From Paramoeba atlantica (taxonomy: Eukaryota > Discosea): DNA of 64,000 nt. The stretch spans positions 62,001-126,000 of the forward strand of contig CDRNVI010000023.1 of NCBI GenBank assembly GCA_977017575.1, read 5' to 3'. The notes under the pieces were generated by a model. It was given only the letters and a program-made list of their open reading frames with translations. It was not told the DNA's origin and searched no databases. A program made the position numbers and the translations under genes. Shown here piece after piece: positions 30,061 through 39,804 of this stretch. How positions within the stretch are numbered: the first letter of the stretch is position 1; every line of letters begins with the position of its first letter.

Positions 30061-30265
30061 AAGCGCTCGAGGGATGGAATTTCACCCCTTGGCCTTCACC
30101 ACGTACGGGATCCCGGGCCCAGAGACCTTGAACTTCCTAACCAAGGTGGTCCGGGCCCACACATCCGACAAGAATGGATGTATGTCCCACTTCATGGCCA
30201 TCGGGGTGGCCGTCCAGAGAGGGAACGCCCAGATTGTACAGGCGGCGGTACAAGACTGATACCGC
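30061..30265 (+). other. GC-rich insert resembling the C-terminus of a retroelement protein
   Basis: A 61-codon frame with PLAFTTYGIPGPETLNFLTK followed by HFMAIGVAVQRGNAQIV. The FTTYG-xxGPE-xxxFL pattern resembles the C-terminal tail of some non-LTR retrotransposon polyproteins. The piece differs sharply in base composition from its AT-rich surroundings. Tentative. Confidence 0.3.
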
Positions 30266-31261
30266 TGCGGCATATGAGGTTAGCTGGGCGAGGGGGTTTA
30301 GGGAGGGAACCAAAAAAAATAGTAAATTTTTTTTTACATCTTTCTTCACTCCCTCTTTACACTTCTTCGTTAAATATGAACAGAGTCATACATGAATGAA
30401 GAGTCACACACAAATGAAGGACACTGAGCTGCTCCAGCTGGCCGCTCGCTCCCTCATAGAGTTGTGCCCCCTCTGGGAAGCTGCCACCCCCTTTTCAAGG
30501 GTGACACGCTAGGCCCTTCACAGACGGTTGGGGTGCGAGATCCGAGCTCCTCTATCAGTTTCCGCGGTTAAAGTAAAGCAAAATTCGCCTTTTTAAAAAG
30601 ATTAAAAAAAAAATTGCTTTACACCCTATCTAGAAATCTACCCTTGCATTTCTTAGTACAGTGCCACACACTATCCTCTAATTCCATTTCTTTTGGTGAT
30701 GAGTGTGTCCTTTTTCCACAGCAAACCCTTCTCGTGACAAGCCCGTGGCTTTGAAGCCACTGCTCGCACTATGCTTCCGTCCGGCGTGATATACGGCTGA
30801 GGGTGAACTTTCTTCGACAAGCGAACCCCCGACACCCCTGGCATACCATAGAAAATAACGGAAAAGGGGTATACAATAGTCATATACAATATTATGTACG
30901 TAGATAATGTCCTTTTGTCGAAAGGAAAAATTTCAAGCTAAAAAGTCATAAGAAAAGCGAATTTTCCTTTACTTTCACCGTTTCCGCTTGTCCAAGGCGG
31001 CGCCGACGGGTTTAACGTGGGGTACGGGATCTCCCTGGTTCCCGGCGGGAGGCTCCGGGTCGATCCTCCGGGCCCGTTCGGTGGGTCTGGGCCCTTACTC
31101 GGCCGTACTGGGTGTGGATTCTGGGCCGCCAGGGAAACTGGCGCACCCGCAACTGGAACACATGGCCTTTGGATTCATAGTCGGGTGCGTTAACGACTGA
31201 GTCGCCTCCCCATGTGTGACAGAGTCACACGATGACTTTTCGGTCACACGAGAATGGCCCT
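30266..31261. other. Mosaic of repeat fragments
   Basis: Includes a stretch at ~30815-30988 that matches, inverted, the end of the element at 49943-50847, and a GC-rich frame at 30988-31200 of unknown origin. No host gene. Confidence 0.4.
30815..30988 (-). repeat. Fragment related to the 49943-50847 element
   Basis: The complement of this stretch carries TGGTATGCCAGGGGT, ATTTTTCCTTTCGAC and the GTAAAGGAAAA block found in the same order near 50650-50800. Diverged, with small insertions. Confidence 0.65.
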
Positions 31262-32300
31262 TCAATTTGTTTTCCCATACCGCACGACCTTTGGAATGTA
31301 ATAAGTTTGCCGATTGTAATACAATTTGCATTCCTTTGAGGAACTGATTCGCATACAGAAATAGAGGTAGAGAAGTGCTACCTCGCATTCTCTGAGCAAA
31401 TCATCTTTAAAGCACTGGGCGTACTGTTGAAAGTCTTCAGGTTCCGAATCAGTAGGAGCTGCATCGGGTATGCTTGAAGAACTTCCGACAGGAGATTCCA
31501 TCCTTTTCACTTTTGCACTACGGACGATTGTCTCTGCTTCGACAAGTTCTTGTCGCAGTTGGGAGCGCAAGTTGCGATGAATAAAAGAGGCTGAGCTGAA
31601 GATACGCTAGCGGGGCGCTTCAGAAGTGACGGAGCGTCCTACTATCTTTCGTCCCGCTCGAGTCATACATGAAAATTTGTCATTGACAACAAAATCGTTC
31701 CAAAAACAATAAGCAATAAAAACAATAAGCAATAAACATCCGCGAGGATATTGCAAAATGAGATTGTTCATGGTAGGCTCACCAGGAATTGAAACAAGTC
31801 CTTTCGTCGCCATCCAATTAAAATCTTCATCTTGTAAGATCGCATTAAAAATACCATGCCTGCATTTCCATCTCTTTGCAGTTGTAAGTTTGGACCAGTA
31901 GTGAAACCTTTCACTGTTTGTTCGGAGAGCCACTTTTTATTTCTTGTTTCGCTTTGCCATTCATCAAAAGAAAGCCTATGCGAATTTGTCAAATGTGAGA
32001 GAGGAGCGTCATACGACGACTGTATACAGGGGGGGGGGAGTTATGTCTATAAAAATCGAGGCAACAAAAGTTGTGTCAACGAAAGTCGCGTTAATCCCAG
32101 AAATTAACACAACTTTTGTTGATACAACTTAATTTCCCCCCTGCACTCTTCTCACATAAGAAAACCTTTCATGACTCCTCGGGGCAAACTTGGCACTCAA
32201 ATGTTTTCCTGCCCAGCAACAGGTGCAAAATGTGAAGATACGAAAGCAGCTCGGGACTCATCATTGAATCTGTTGTTTGCGCTTTGACCTGAACATGTTG
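31262..32300 (-). pseudogene. Decayed transposase-like frames
   Basis: Short overlapping minus-strand frames (32300-32160 with FECQVCPEES, 31992-31768, 31933-31607, 31570-31262) together suggest the N-terminal half of a transposase: a CxxC pair, a region with FWNDF and a later WxxxR-like helix. The order is compatible with the N-terminus of a Merlin/ISXO2 protein like the one at 46.1-46.8 kb. Many breaks; family tentative. Confidence 0.35.
32027..32143. repeat. Small palindromic MITE-like element, 117 bp
   Basis: Ends CAGGGGGGGGGGAGTT and AAATTCCCCCCTG-like complement; inside, GCAACAAAAGTTGTGTCAA pairs with TTAACACAACTTTTGTTG. A near-complete foldback. Confidence 0.75.
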
Positions 32301-33513
32301 GTTGGAATCAGGGGTTAGAATTCCATATTTAGCAAATAGCTTTTAAGCTTTTTTTGCTTGCAAATAGGTTGTTTCCCATTTTGGGCTAGTTGGTGTGAAA
32401 AGTGAGGTTTGAAGCCGCCCCTTTCCAAGAGGGGTCCTCCTCACCACCTTCCATCCTCATCCAAGATGGGTCCTATGGGTAGCACTGGGTAAAATTGGGT
32501 GGCAGTCGGTAACTGCAGGCACTCCATTGTTGACGCCTAACGCTACTCTCAAAACATTCTATGAACCTCGCAGGAAATAGGTCTGAGCACCGTCATGATG
32601 GGAGTATTCACTGCCTCTCAACTCTAGCGGCACAGTTGTTCCTCCAATGATTTCATCAGCATAGGAACGTAACTCAGACAAATATTGATTCGCGACAACA
32701 TTTGAACTGGCATCGACGGTGAACCTGTCCTACTCCCCCCGAACTGCTCAGCGAAACAATGTAGTCAATAATTCAAAGCAATCGCCCACAGGTAAGACAG
32801 ATTCACATATCGTAACCCCCCCAGTAATAGAATCGATCTTGGGTCAAAATGGCCAAATCCTTGTTACTGGGGGGAGTATGCTTTTTGGGTGAAAAAGGAC
32901 CTTTTTTGTTCATGAGCGTTGATTTTCCGCCCATCCAACCACGCAACCACGCCATTCGCTCCCCGGCAACCTCCCTCACCCCGCCCAGCCACCCTCACCC
33001 GCCCAAACACCCCCCCTCCAACGACCTTGTTGCGAATCCTTGAAGCCGAAAAAGGGTCAAAGCCTTGTTACTGGGGGGGTCTACGGTAGTACCTCAAACC
33101 GCGCCCACCTAATGCCTCTACCAAGATTTCGCACAGGGAATGGGACGTCATTTTTTCTTTTTTGGTGCACTGGATGTACAAAAATGTTAGTGCGTTGGAT
33201 AAGAAAAAGTGGGGTTTCATTTGTGCACGGGATAAGATAATCCAGAGCTACATACCCTCGCTATGTTAGGAAACACGGTGGTAAGCAAAATATTTCCAAA
33301 AATACAAGAAAAATGCAAGGCCAGTAGGGGGTACGTATCGTTGAATACCATTGTATCTTCGCAGCATCTGTGTAGTAGCAAAGAATAATACAGTAGCACA
33401 GAATAATACAGCAGAATAGTAAATACAGTTTACTGTTCACTATTTATACAACAGCACAGAATATTCAACTAATTAGTGCTTAAAATTTTATTGTCCATCT
33501 TACCCATTCTCCC
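32144..33513. other. Spacer upstream of CCT8
   Basis: 1.37 kb without a gene. Contains CCCCCCAGTAA at ~32817 and its complement TTACTGGGGGG at ~32868 and ~33068, a GC-rich patch at 32935-33030 and CAGTAGCACAGAATAATA repeats at 33380-33460. The last 30 bases before the ATG are pyrimidine-rich (TTGTCCATCTTACCC). Confidence 0.45.
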
Positions 33514-35223
33514 ATGTCATTCCTCCGTAACCAAGGCCTCCCCTCCATGCTCAAGGAGGGCACCACGCACCAGGAGAAACCGCTGCAGAAAAACATTGCC
33601 GCGTGCACCGAGCTCTCCCGCCTCACCCGCTCCTCTCTCGGCCCCCACGGTCTCTCCAAACTCATCATCAACCACCTCTCCAAACTTTTCGTCACCCACG
33701 ACGCCGCCGTCATGATGGCCGAACTCGACATCGAGCACCCCGCCGCCAACCTCCTCGCCATGGCCTCCAAATCCATGGACGAGGAAGTCGGGGACGGCAC
33801 CAACACCGTTCTCACCCTCGCCGGGGAACTCCTCACCCGGGCCCGCGCCCTCCTCCGCCACGGTCTCCACCCCGCCGACATCCTCGACGGCTACCGCACC
33901 GCCCTCTCCGCCGCCGCCCCCCGCCTCCCCGCCCTCGTCGCCCACACCCTCCCCGACCTCCACCACCTCCCCACCCTCCTCCCCGCGCTCCGCACCGCCG
34001 TGGCCCCCAAGGTCGGCCTCGGCCCCCTCTCCACCTTCTTCGCCACCCTCTGCGCCACCGCCTGCATCAACGCCGCCCCCCCCAACCCCGCGGACTTCAA
34101 CGTCGACAACGTGCGCGTCGTCCACGTCGAGGGGGGCCATGCCACCGGCAGCACGGTGGTCCACGGCCTGGTGCTCCCCCCTCCCCACGGGGTTGTGACC
34201 ACCACGAAAGGGCTCCACGCCCCCAAGGTGGTGGTGTACCACTGCGCGGTGGATATTGCGGGCACCGAGACGAAGGGGACGGTGCGGCTGGGGAGTGCGG
34301 CACGGCTGCTGTCGTACTCGAGGGAGGAGGAGACGGTGTTGGGGGGGAAGATCGCGGCGCTGGCACAGGCGGGGGTGGGGGTGGTGGTCTCCAGTGCGAG
34401 TTTCAGTGACCTGGCGGTTCATTTCATGGAGCGGCACGGGATGATGGGGGTGAAGGTGGGGAGTAAGTTTGAGCTTCGGCGGTTGTGTGTGGCGGTGGAG
34501 GCGGTGGCGTTGGCACGGTTTACGGTGCCCTCCCCGGAGGAGTTGGGGCGGTGTGATGTGGTGGAGCAGCGGGAGATTGGGGGGAGCTCGTTGGTGGTGT
34601 TTGAGCAAACCGCGCGGGATTCCAGGGTGAGTACGATTGTGCTTCGTGGGAGTACCTCGACGTATCGTACGGCCCTGGAGCGTGCGCTGGAGGATGGGAT
34701 TAATGTGTACAAGACACTGACAAAGGATCCGCGTGTGGTGGCGGGGGCGGGAGCGTTTGAGGTGGAGCTCACGCGACGGCTCGCGGCGGTGGCGGATGCT
34801 ACTCCCGGGCTGGCACAGTACGCCCTGAAGGAGTTTGCGGAGGCGCTGAGTGTGATCCCCCGCACCCTGGCGGAGGTCTCGGGGTTTCCCCCGACACAGG
34901 CATTGATGGCACTCTCCGCAAAGCATTACCAAAGTGGTGTGGATGTGGAGACGGAGTTGTGTGAGGTGGCAAAAAAGGAAGTAGCGGAAGGAGAGGAGGA
35001 GGATATGGCTCGAGGTGTGTTCCATGGTTTGGATTTAGCCACCGGGGAGACGATGGATGCGTTAAAGCAAGGGGTCGTGGAGCCTTTCGCGTTGAAGCAC
35101 TGGGCGTTGCAGCTCGCGACGGACGCCGCCGTGACCGTGTTACAGATTGATCAAATTATAATGTCTAAGCCGGCTGGAGGACCTAAAATCGCGCCAGGGA
35201 CAGGAAGGGATGAGCTGGAGTAG
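33514..35223 (+). CDS. CCT8: T-complex protein 1 subunit theta (CCT8)
   Basis: 569 residues, about the usual length of ~550. CCT is the eight-subunit cytosolic chaperonin that folds tubulin, actin and other proteins; theta is one fixed position in the ring. Seen: MLKEGTTH and IAACTELSRLTRSSLGPHGLSKL at the N-terminus, LFVTHDAAVMMAELDIEHP, the ATPase motif GDGTN (93-97), VVAGAGAFEVEL where most subunits have GGG, and the theta-specific end LATDAAVTVLQIDQIIMSKPAGGPK. The start is the first ATG after a pyrimidine-rich leader. Codon choice is unusual: C-ending codons dominate the first ~650 bases and G-ending codons the next ~500, returning to mixed usage near the end. Confidence 0.97.
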   Translation: MSFLRNQGLPSMLKEGTTHQEKPLQKNIAACTELSRLTRSSLGPHGLSKLIINHLSKLFVTHDAAVMMAELDIEHPAANLLAMASKSMDEEVGDGTNTVLTLAGELLTRARALLRHGLHPADILDGYRTALSAAAPRLPALVAHTLPDLHHLPTLLPALRTAVAPKVGLGPLSTFFATLCATACINAAPPNPADFNVDNVRVVHVEGGHATGSTVVHGLVLPPPHGVVTTTKGLHAPKVVVYHCAVDIAGTETKGTVRLGSAARLLSYSREEETVLGGKIAALAQAGVGVVVSSASFSDLAVHFMERHGMMGVKVGSKFELRRLCVAVEAVALARFTVPSPEELGRCDVVEQREIGGSSLVVFEQTARDSRVSTIVLRGSTSTYRTALERALEDGINVYKTLTKDPRVVAGAGAFEVELTRRLAAVADATPGLAQYALKEFAEALSVIPRTLAEVSGFPPTQALMALSAKHYQSGVDVETELCEVAKKEVAEGEEEDMARGVFHGLDLATGETMDALKQGVVEPFALKHWALQLATDAAVTVLQIDQIIMSKPAGGPKIAPGTGRDELE

Positions 35224-35603
35224 GTGCCAGGTGAGATGGTAGACAAGGGGCGGTAGCAGACCCGAAATCTGAATTTATTTTTGATACGCGACTACGGTGT
35301 GGAGAGTTTCGCAACAGGGTTAATGATCTATAAAAAAATGAGCTCCAAATATTGAAAATTGAGTGAAATTGGATCTACGTAACTTGTGTCTTATGGAAAG
35401 CGGGAAGGCGCTTTTTAACATGGCCTTCAGGCGACTTTAGTGCAGCACTTTATAAAAAAATTGAAGCACTGAAAATAAGTTATGTTCGATGTAATCGATA
35501 ATGTAATTACCTAAGTTTATTGCAACTTTACAAGGATTTTTCCTCCTATTTCCTTTTTATCAATAGCCCCCCTCACTCGTCAATCACTTCATTGACCTTG
35601 CTC
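35224..35603. other. Spacer with a trans-splice acceptor
   Basis: AT-rich for ~300 bp. A long pyrimidine tract at ~35536-35560 (TTTTTCCTCCTATTTCCTTT) followed by AG near 35567 is a strong acceptor candidate for the next gene. Confidence 0.5.
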
Positions 35604-35948
35604 ATGATGGCTCACGGGGCACGAGACGCAATGTCGCGTCTTTCTCATACGACGTCACAAACCTCCTCCCTCCTCCATCGAACTCCCATCCGCAGCTACA
35701 CAGATTATATGCATCGGAAATATCCTGTAAACTGGTTCCCTTATGCCTTCGCTGTGGTTTCTATCGGGTTGTGTTGGAACTTGTACCGCACCGGTCACAT
35801 GCACACTCTGACGGGACGAAACATGTGGCGATATGACATCCACAAGGGTTGGCACACCAATTTCCCCGAAGGGGTGAAGTGGGGAGACGAGATGGGGCCC
35901 ACAGTGGAGTCAATCTACTGCAACCTACCCGATGCAGTCGAGGAGTAA
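35604..35948 (+). CDS. Small, probably mitochondrial inner-membrane protein
   Basis: 114 residues from the ATG at 35604 (a second ATG follows at once); an upstream in-frame ATG at 35520 is disfavoured because the pyrimidine tract and AG near 35567 lie between. Residues 1-35 are rich in Ser, Thr and Arg with almost no acids, like a mitochondrial presequence. A single membrane segment (WFPYAFAVVSIGLCWNLYR) is followed by an aromatic, charged tail (NMWRYDIHKGWHTNFPEG). Small single-span proteins of this type are often accessory subunits of respiratory complexes or ATP synthase; that is inference, no orthologue recognised. Confidence 0.6.
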   Translation: MMAHGARDAMSRLSHTTSQTSSLLHRTPIRSYTDYMHRKYPVNWFPYAFAVVSIGLCWNLYRTGHMHTLTGRNMWRYDIHKGWHTNFPEGVKWGDEMGPTVESIYCNLPDAVEE

Positions 35949-36420
35949 ACTCGGTGAGAGGTGGACGAATATCGAACCTTGTAAATAATATGTTTTTTGT
36001 GTTTTGAAATTTCTACGCAAACACGTAAATATTCAAATCTATTTGCAAAATATACTTTAAATACCTGCAGTTTTAAAACAAATACTATTTGACGGAGACA
36101 TGCGCTTCCCCATAGCAGATATTGTCAGATTTGTTTATCATGGGGTGTACTGACCTTTGCTATACGAGCTTTTTTTGCTAGATATTTTCATGCACTATCT
36201 TGTTCATCGTGTGATTGTCTCGTCACGAGCATCTTAAGGTCTATAATCATACATCCACGTGAAAGAATATGACACTTTTCAGCGTTTATTTCTTCCTTGT
36301 GAATTTTCTTTGAATTGCGTATTTTTTCTCGTAGAATGTGCATGTATGAATTATACGTTCATGTATGAATATGCGGTATAAGTCTCTGACCTTCCTGTTG
36401 AGCAAGTTTTCGGTCAGAAA
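35949..36420. other. Intergenic spacer
   Basis: 470 bp, AT-rich, with pyrimidine-rich stretches near 36270-36330; GTATGAATTATACGTTCATG and a similar block at 36340-36370 form a short repeat. No gene. Confidence 0.45.
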
Positions 36421-37359
36421 ATGACAAAAGTTAAATCGCGCGGGAAAAGCGCTAAGTCTTCACGGGAACCACAAATTTGTGAGTGTGCTGGCACGGAACA
36501 CACCTTTTGGCTAAACTGTGTCAACTGTGGAAAGTTGGCGTGTGAGTTGGAATCCAGTTTTCCCACGTGCACCTTTTGTCACAAAGACTGGAACACATTT
36601 ATGCCAAATGAGGAAGACAGCATAGATATAGAATTCTCTAAATTGGGAGTAGAAGGCACGTCCGCCCATGACAGGGCGATACAGGAAAGAGACCGCTTGC
36701 TGCACTATGCCTCCCAGAATGAACAACGCATGTCTGTTGTCGACGACCAAAGTGACTACTACGAGATTCATGCTCGGGGAAGCGAGTGGCTCTCGGAAGA
36801 AGACCGTACAATTGCAATGGCAAAGGAAAAAGACAGGAGAGAAGATGTTGCGGCATTTCAAAAGGAATTTGGTACATACCAGGTTCATTTGGATTTGCTC
36901 AATCAAAGTGTCAGTTTGGGAGGTCCAAAGGAGGCACCTGGAAACTCGCAGAGCGCAGATTCACTTTCGGAAGATATGGCGAGGAGTTTGACTTTACAGT
37001 CCGGAAGAAACACCAATGCAATAGCGTCGCTTCAAGCCCGGCATCGAGCCGCCCAGGTGACCAACAAATCTACAGCGTCTCAAATGGAAGATAATAATTT
37101 ATTATCGAAAAATACAGCATTAGCACGCAGCGATTCCAAGTTCGACGAAACGAATATATTTTCGCAGGAACCTACTTCCTCTCCGGCTGAAAGAAATCCT
37201 CTCTGCCCTAATGATCTGGCTTGCTTTCTTGATAAAGCATACACAAAGACTGGTGCAATGAAAAATATAACACAAGCACCAGCGAAAAATCAACGTTTGC
37301 AAAGTTTTTCTTCCTGGAGGGATTCTGGGAGTGAGATCTCCTCTGAGGAGGAAAGTTGA
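36421..37359 (+). CDS. ASC-1/TRIP4-type zinc finger (zf-C2HC5) protein
   Basis: 312 residues. The N-terminal finger has eight candidate ligands: C20, C22, H27, C33, C36, C41, C50 and C53, in ICECAGTEHTF, NCVNCGKLACE and PTCTFCHKDW, the signature of the TRIP4/ASC-1 family. TRIP4 is part of the ASC-1 complex that splits stalled ribosomes in translation quality control. A helical charged segment with RAIQERDRLLHYA follows at ~85-105, as in TRIP4. The ASCH domain of animal TRIP4 is not evident and the C-terminal half is low-complexity, so only the zinc-finger module is retained. An orthologous role is inferred. Confidence 0.82.
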   Translation: MTKVKSRGKSAKSSREPQICECAGTEHTFWLNCVNCGKLACELESSFPTCTFCHKDWNTFMPNEEDSIDIEFSKLGVEGTSAHDRAIQERDRLLHYASQNEQRMSVVDDQSDYYEIHARGSEWLSEEDRTIAMAKEKDRREDVAAFQKEFGTYQVHLDLLNQSVSLGGPKEAPGNSQSADSLSEDMARSLTLQSGRNTNAIASLQARHRAAQVTNKSTASQMEDNNLLSKNTALARSDSKFDETNIFSQEPTSSPAERNPLCPNDLACFLDKAYTKTGAMKNITQAPAKNQRLQSFSSWRDSGSEISSEEES

Positions 37360-38762
37360 GCACATGCCTCTGTATTTTCATCGAGTCTACTCGTCTGCAG
37401 TCGACATTGCTTCTACATTTTACTGTCAACGCACGCGCACATGTCCTGAAACGTGAACCGAAATGTGTATTTAGTAGAATGTACCCCTGTCTTCAAAATT
37501 ACTTGTACAGGTCTTTTCCGCAACTTATTAAAGCGTAACCTACAAAATTTATTATACTTGAAGACGTAGTGAACGTACTGCGAATGGATCTGAATACAGT
37601 CCAGGTATTGGTTTCCCCCTCCCAGGCTCCAGAGCGCGCCGCAAGAGCTTTTGACCTAATTCCTTCGGCATTCGACAGATCTCGAAAAACTAGTGCGTTT
37701 CCCACAGTTGCTTTGCCTATCACCCCCCCTAGGTCCTAAGTGGGCGTGGTGAAAGTTGACAAATTTCAAAAAAAGATATATTTTTGAGAGGGGGAAAAAA
37801 GAAAAAAATGTGTATAGATTCCTATATATTAATACCTACAATGGTCTCCTTGAACGCTCCGCAGAATTCGCAAGCGTTTAGGAACTGAATTCATACAAAT
37901 TAAGAATTGGCGTCCATAAGGATGACGCTTAAGCATCATAAAGGCTTTCCTTAGCGCCTTCCGGAGCTGTTTTTCAGGCTCTGGTTTCAAATTTTCCTTA
38001 ACAATTTGATCAATGCGCTCTGGGAGTGCACATCGTGACGTTTTATGGGTAATAGGGGGTATCTTGCTTTTCGGCGAGTTGTACTGGCCTTTAGTACTGG
38101 TCTTTAGTAGATTTGACGGGAGTATCCCTCAGATTCATAGAATGAGAAACCATATTTGAATAAAAAAAACAAATTTTTGAAAAATTGGGATTTTTTAGTA
38201 AAATTGTGCTATTTTTTGGTGTTTTTATTAAACATTTTTGACCCAGGAGGGGGTGATAGGCAAACAAACGGTGGGAAACGCTCCAGTTTTTCGAGATCTG
38301 TTGAATGCCGAAGGAATTAGGTCAAAAGCTCTTACGGTGTGTTTTGGAGCCTGGGAGGGAACGAGTACCTGGACTGTAAGTGCTCATTCATATTCTGCGC
38401 TACAAGGAAAGTTGTCAAACAAGAACGACTCAGACTTTTTGCTCAGAATTTCGTTGTTCAATTGAAATTTTCTCGAGCAACAGGATGTCGGAACTGAAAG
38501 TGTAGTTAAACGAACTAAACATCTTCCTTTCTGTTTCTTTTTCCTTTTTGATAAGAAAACGACGTTTCTTTAACCCACAGACGAGTTTAACTATTAACAA
38601 GGTAGCATGTTTCTGTGTCATTCATTTTTGATGTTGCAAAAAAATCAAAGTATAAATGTACGTAATCTTTAAAATTGGTAACCGACCACCACACCTCTAA
38701 GATGCGCTTATGCGATGATTTCTATTGATTACTACTATATTTGACGCAGTTCATCTGTTCTC
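37360..38762. other. Spacer containing an inverted-arm element
   Basis: Apart from the element at 37583-38402 the sequence is AT-rich without genes. The start of the next LRR gene is preceded by a TTTGACGCAG acceptor candidate at ~38740-38749. Confidence 0.45.
37583..38402. mobile_element. Element with two ~150 bp inverted arms
   Basis: 37583-37731 and 38254-38402 are inverted copies, ~85% alike. They share ACAGTCCAGGTA, TCCCAGGCTCCA, AGAGCTTTTGACCTAATTCC and TCGAAAAACT; both arms encode the same outward-reading peptide (VFRDL-NAEGIRSKAL). Between them, a minus-strand stretch near 38030-37850 reads ALPERIDQIVKENLKPEPEK. Possibly a degenerate DNA transposon with long terminal repeats; superfamily unknown. 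Confidence 0.5.
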
Positions 38763-39470
38763 ATGTTGACCATCTCTCTTCGAGACGATGCAGCCACGGG
38801 AACAAGCTCTCGGTGCGGAAGAGTAAGTGCTGCCGCGCTCTCACCTTACTATCAAATGATGCGAGTCATTACCAATCTACAGAAGAATAAAAAAGTTGAA
38901 GAATGGGAAAAAGAACCCAACGTGTGCCTTTGGTCAGGTATCAAATGTGAAAAACACAAAGTAAGTTCAGTCTTCTGGCAGAATTCTGAGTTGGCGGGCG
39001 AACTCGCTTTGCAGCACCTTCCTATTTCAACTGAAAGAGTGAACTTCTCATTCAATAAGCTTGATAGATTGGATGGCTTGAACAATCTACCTTCAGAGAT
39101 TACCGAATTCGTTTCTGCCAATAATCCGTTGGTCGGTACAATTGATTTAAAATGTATGCCGGAGAAAATGAGACATTACGTAATTTCGGAAACAGAACTA
39201 GATGGAAATTTGGACTTGACGAGTCTTCCGTCAACTATCGTATTTATTTCACTACGAGAAAATAATTTTTCTGGGGAGATCAATTTGTCTCGACTTCCCG
39301 ATTCGCTGAAAACATTATGGCTTCAAGGTAACCGTCTCAGCGGAGTGGTGAATGTTAACAACGTTTCAGAATGTTCTATTGATATACGAAAAAATGCTTT
39401 TGATGGAACGATACCTGATCCCCCACCAGTGTGGCTGAAGTATGAGCCACAGCGCCACAGTAATAAATAG
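38763..39470 (+). CDS. Leucine-rich-repeat protein
   Basis: 235 residues. The cap contains PNVCLWSGIKC. Five to six repeats follow (STERVNFSFNKLDRLDGL, STIVFISLRENNFSGEINL, DSLKTLWLQGNRLSGVVNV), ending with a Pro-rich tail (IPDPPPVWLKYEP). No clear signal peptide or membrane anchor. The first repeats lack the Gly that closes most family repeats, so it is a diverged member. A TTTGACGCAG stretch 14 bases before the ATG is a likely splice acceptor. Role unknown. Confidence 0.8.
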   Translation: MLTISLRDDAATGTSSRCGRVSAAALSPYYQMMRVITNLQKNKKVEEWEKEPNVCLWSGIKCEKHKVSSVFWQNSELAGELALQHLPISTERVNFSFNKLDRLDGLNNLPSEITEFVSANNPLVGTIDLKCMPEKMRHYVISETELDGNLDLTSLPSTIVFISLRENNFSGEINLSRLPDSLKTLWLQGNRLSGVVNVNNVSECSIDIRKNAFDGTIPDPPPVWLKYEPQRHSNK

Positions 39471-39804
39471 GGTGTAAATAGCGCTTTGTAAACTAGGACT
39501 TATTACTAGTAAGAAACTCTAATACTGTTTGTCATCCTTCTATAAAATTCACAAATCTCGGAGACCAATTTTATTGTTGAACAAAGTTGTTCCTTCGTAA
39601 AACAAAATCGACAGTTACGAATGTTTATATTTCATGCATCTTTTACTGGAGGATGCAGAGGTTTACAGATACGCCGATCAATACTTGGAGAGCTTCCAAA
39701 ACGCTATCGATGCGTTTTATCTCTCTGCCTAATCTGAGGAAATAATCTGAAGAAGAAGAAGAAGACATCTGTTTATCATTATAGAATTCGCCTTAGTATT
39801 ATTT
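39471..39804. other. Intergenic spacer
   Basis: 334 bp, AT-rich; includes a GAAGAAGAAGAAG run near 39750. No gene. Confidence 0.45.

Noticed and set aside
33517-35025. A 502-codon minus-strand frame over CCT8
   Set aside because: Antisense shadow of a GC-rich gene; its composition (His/Pro then Gly/Glu) simply mirrors the codon bias of CCT8 and no domain is present.
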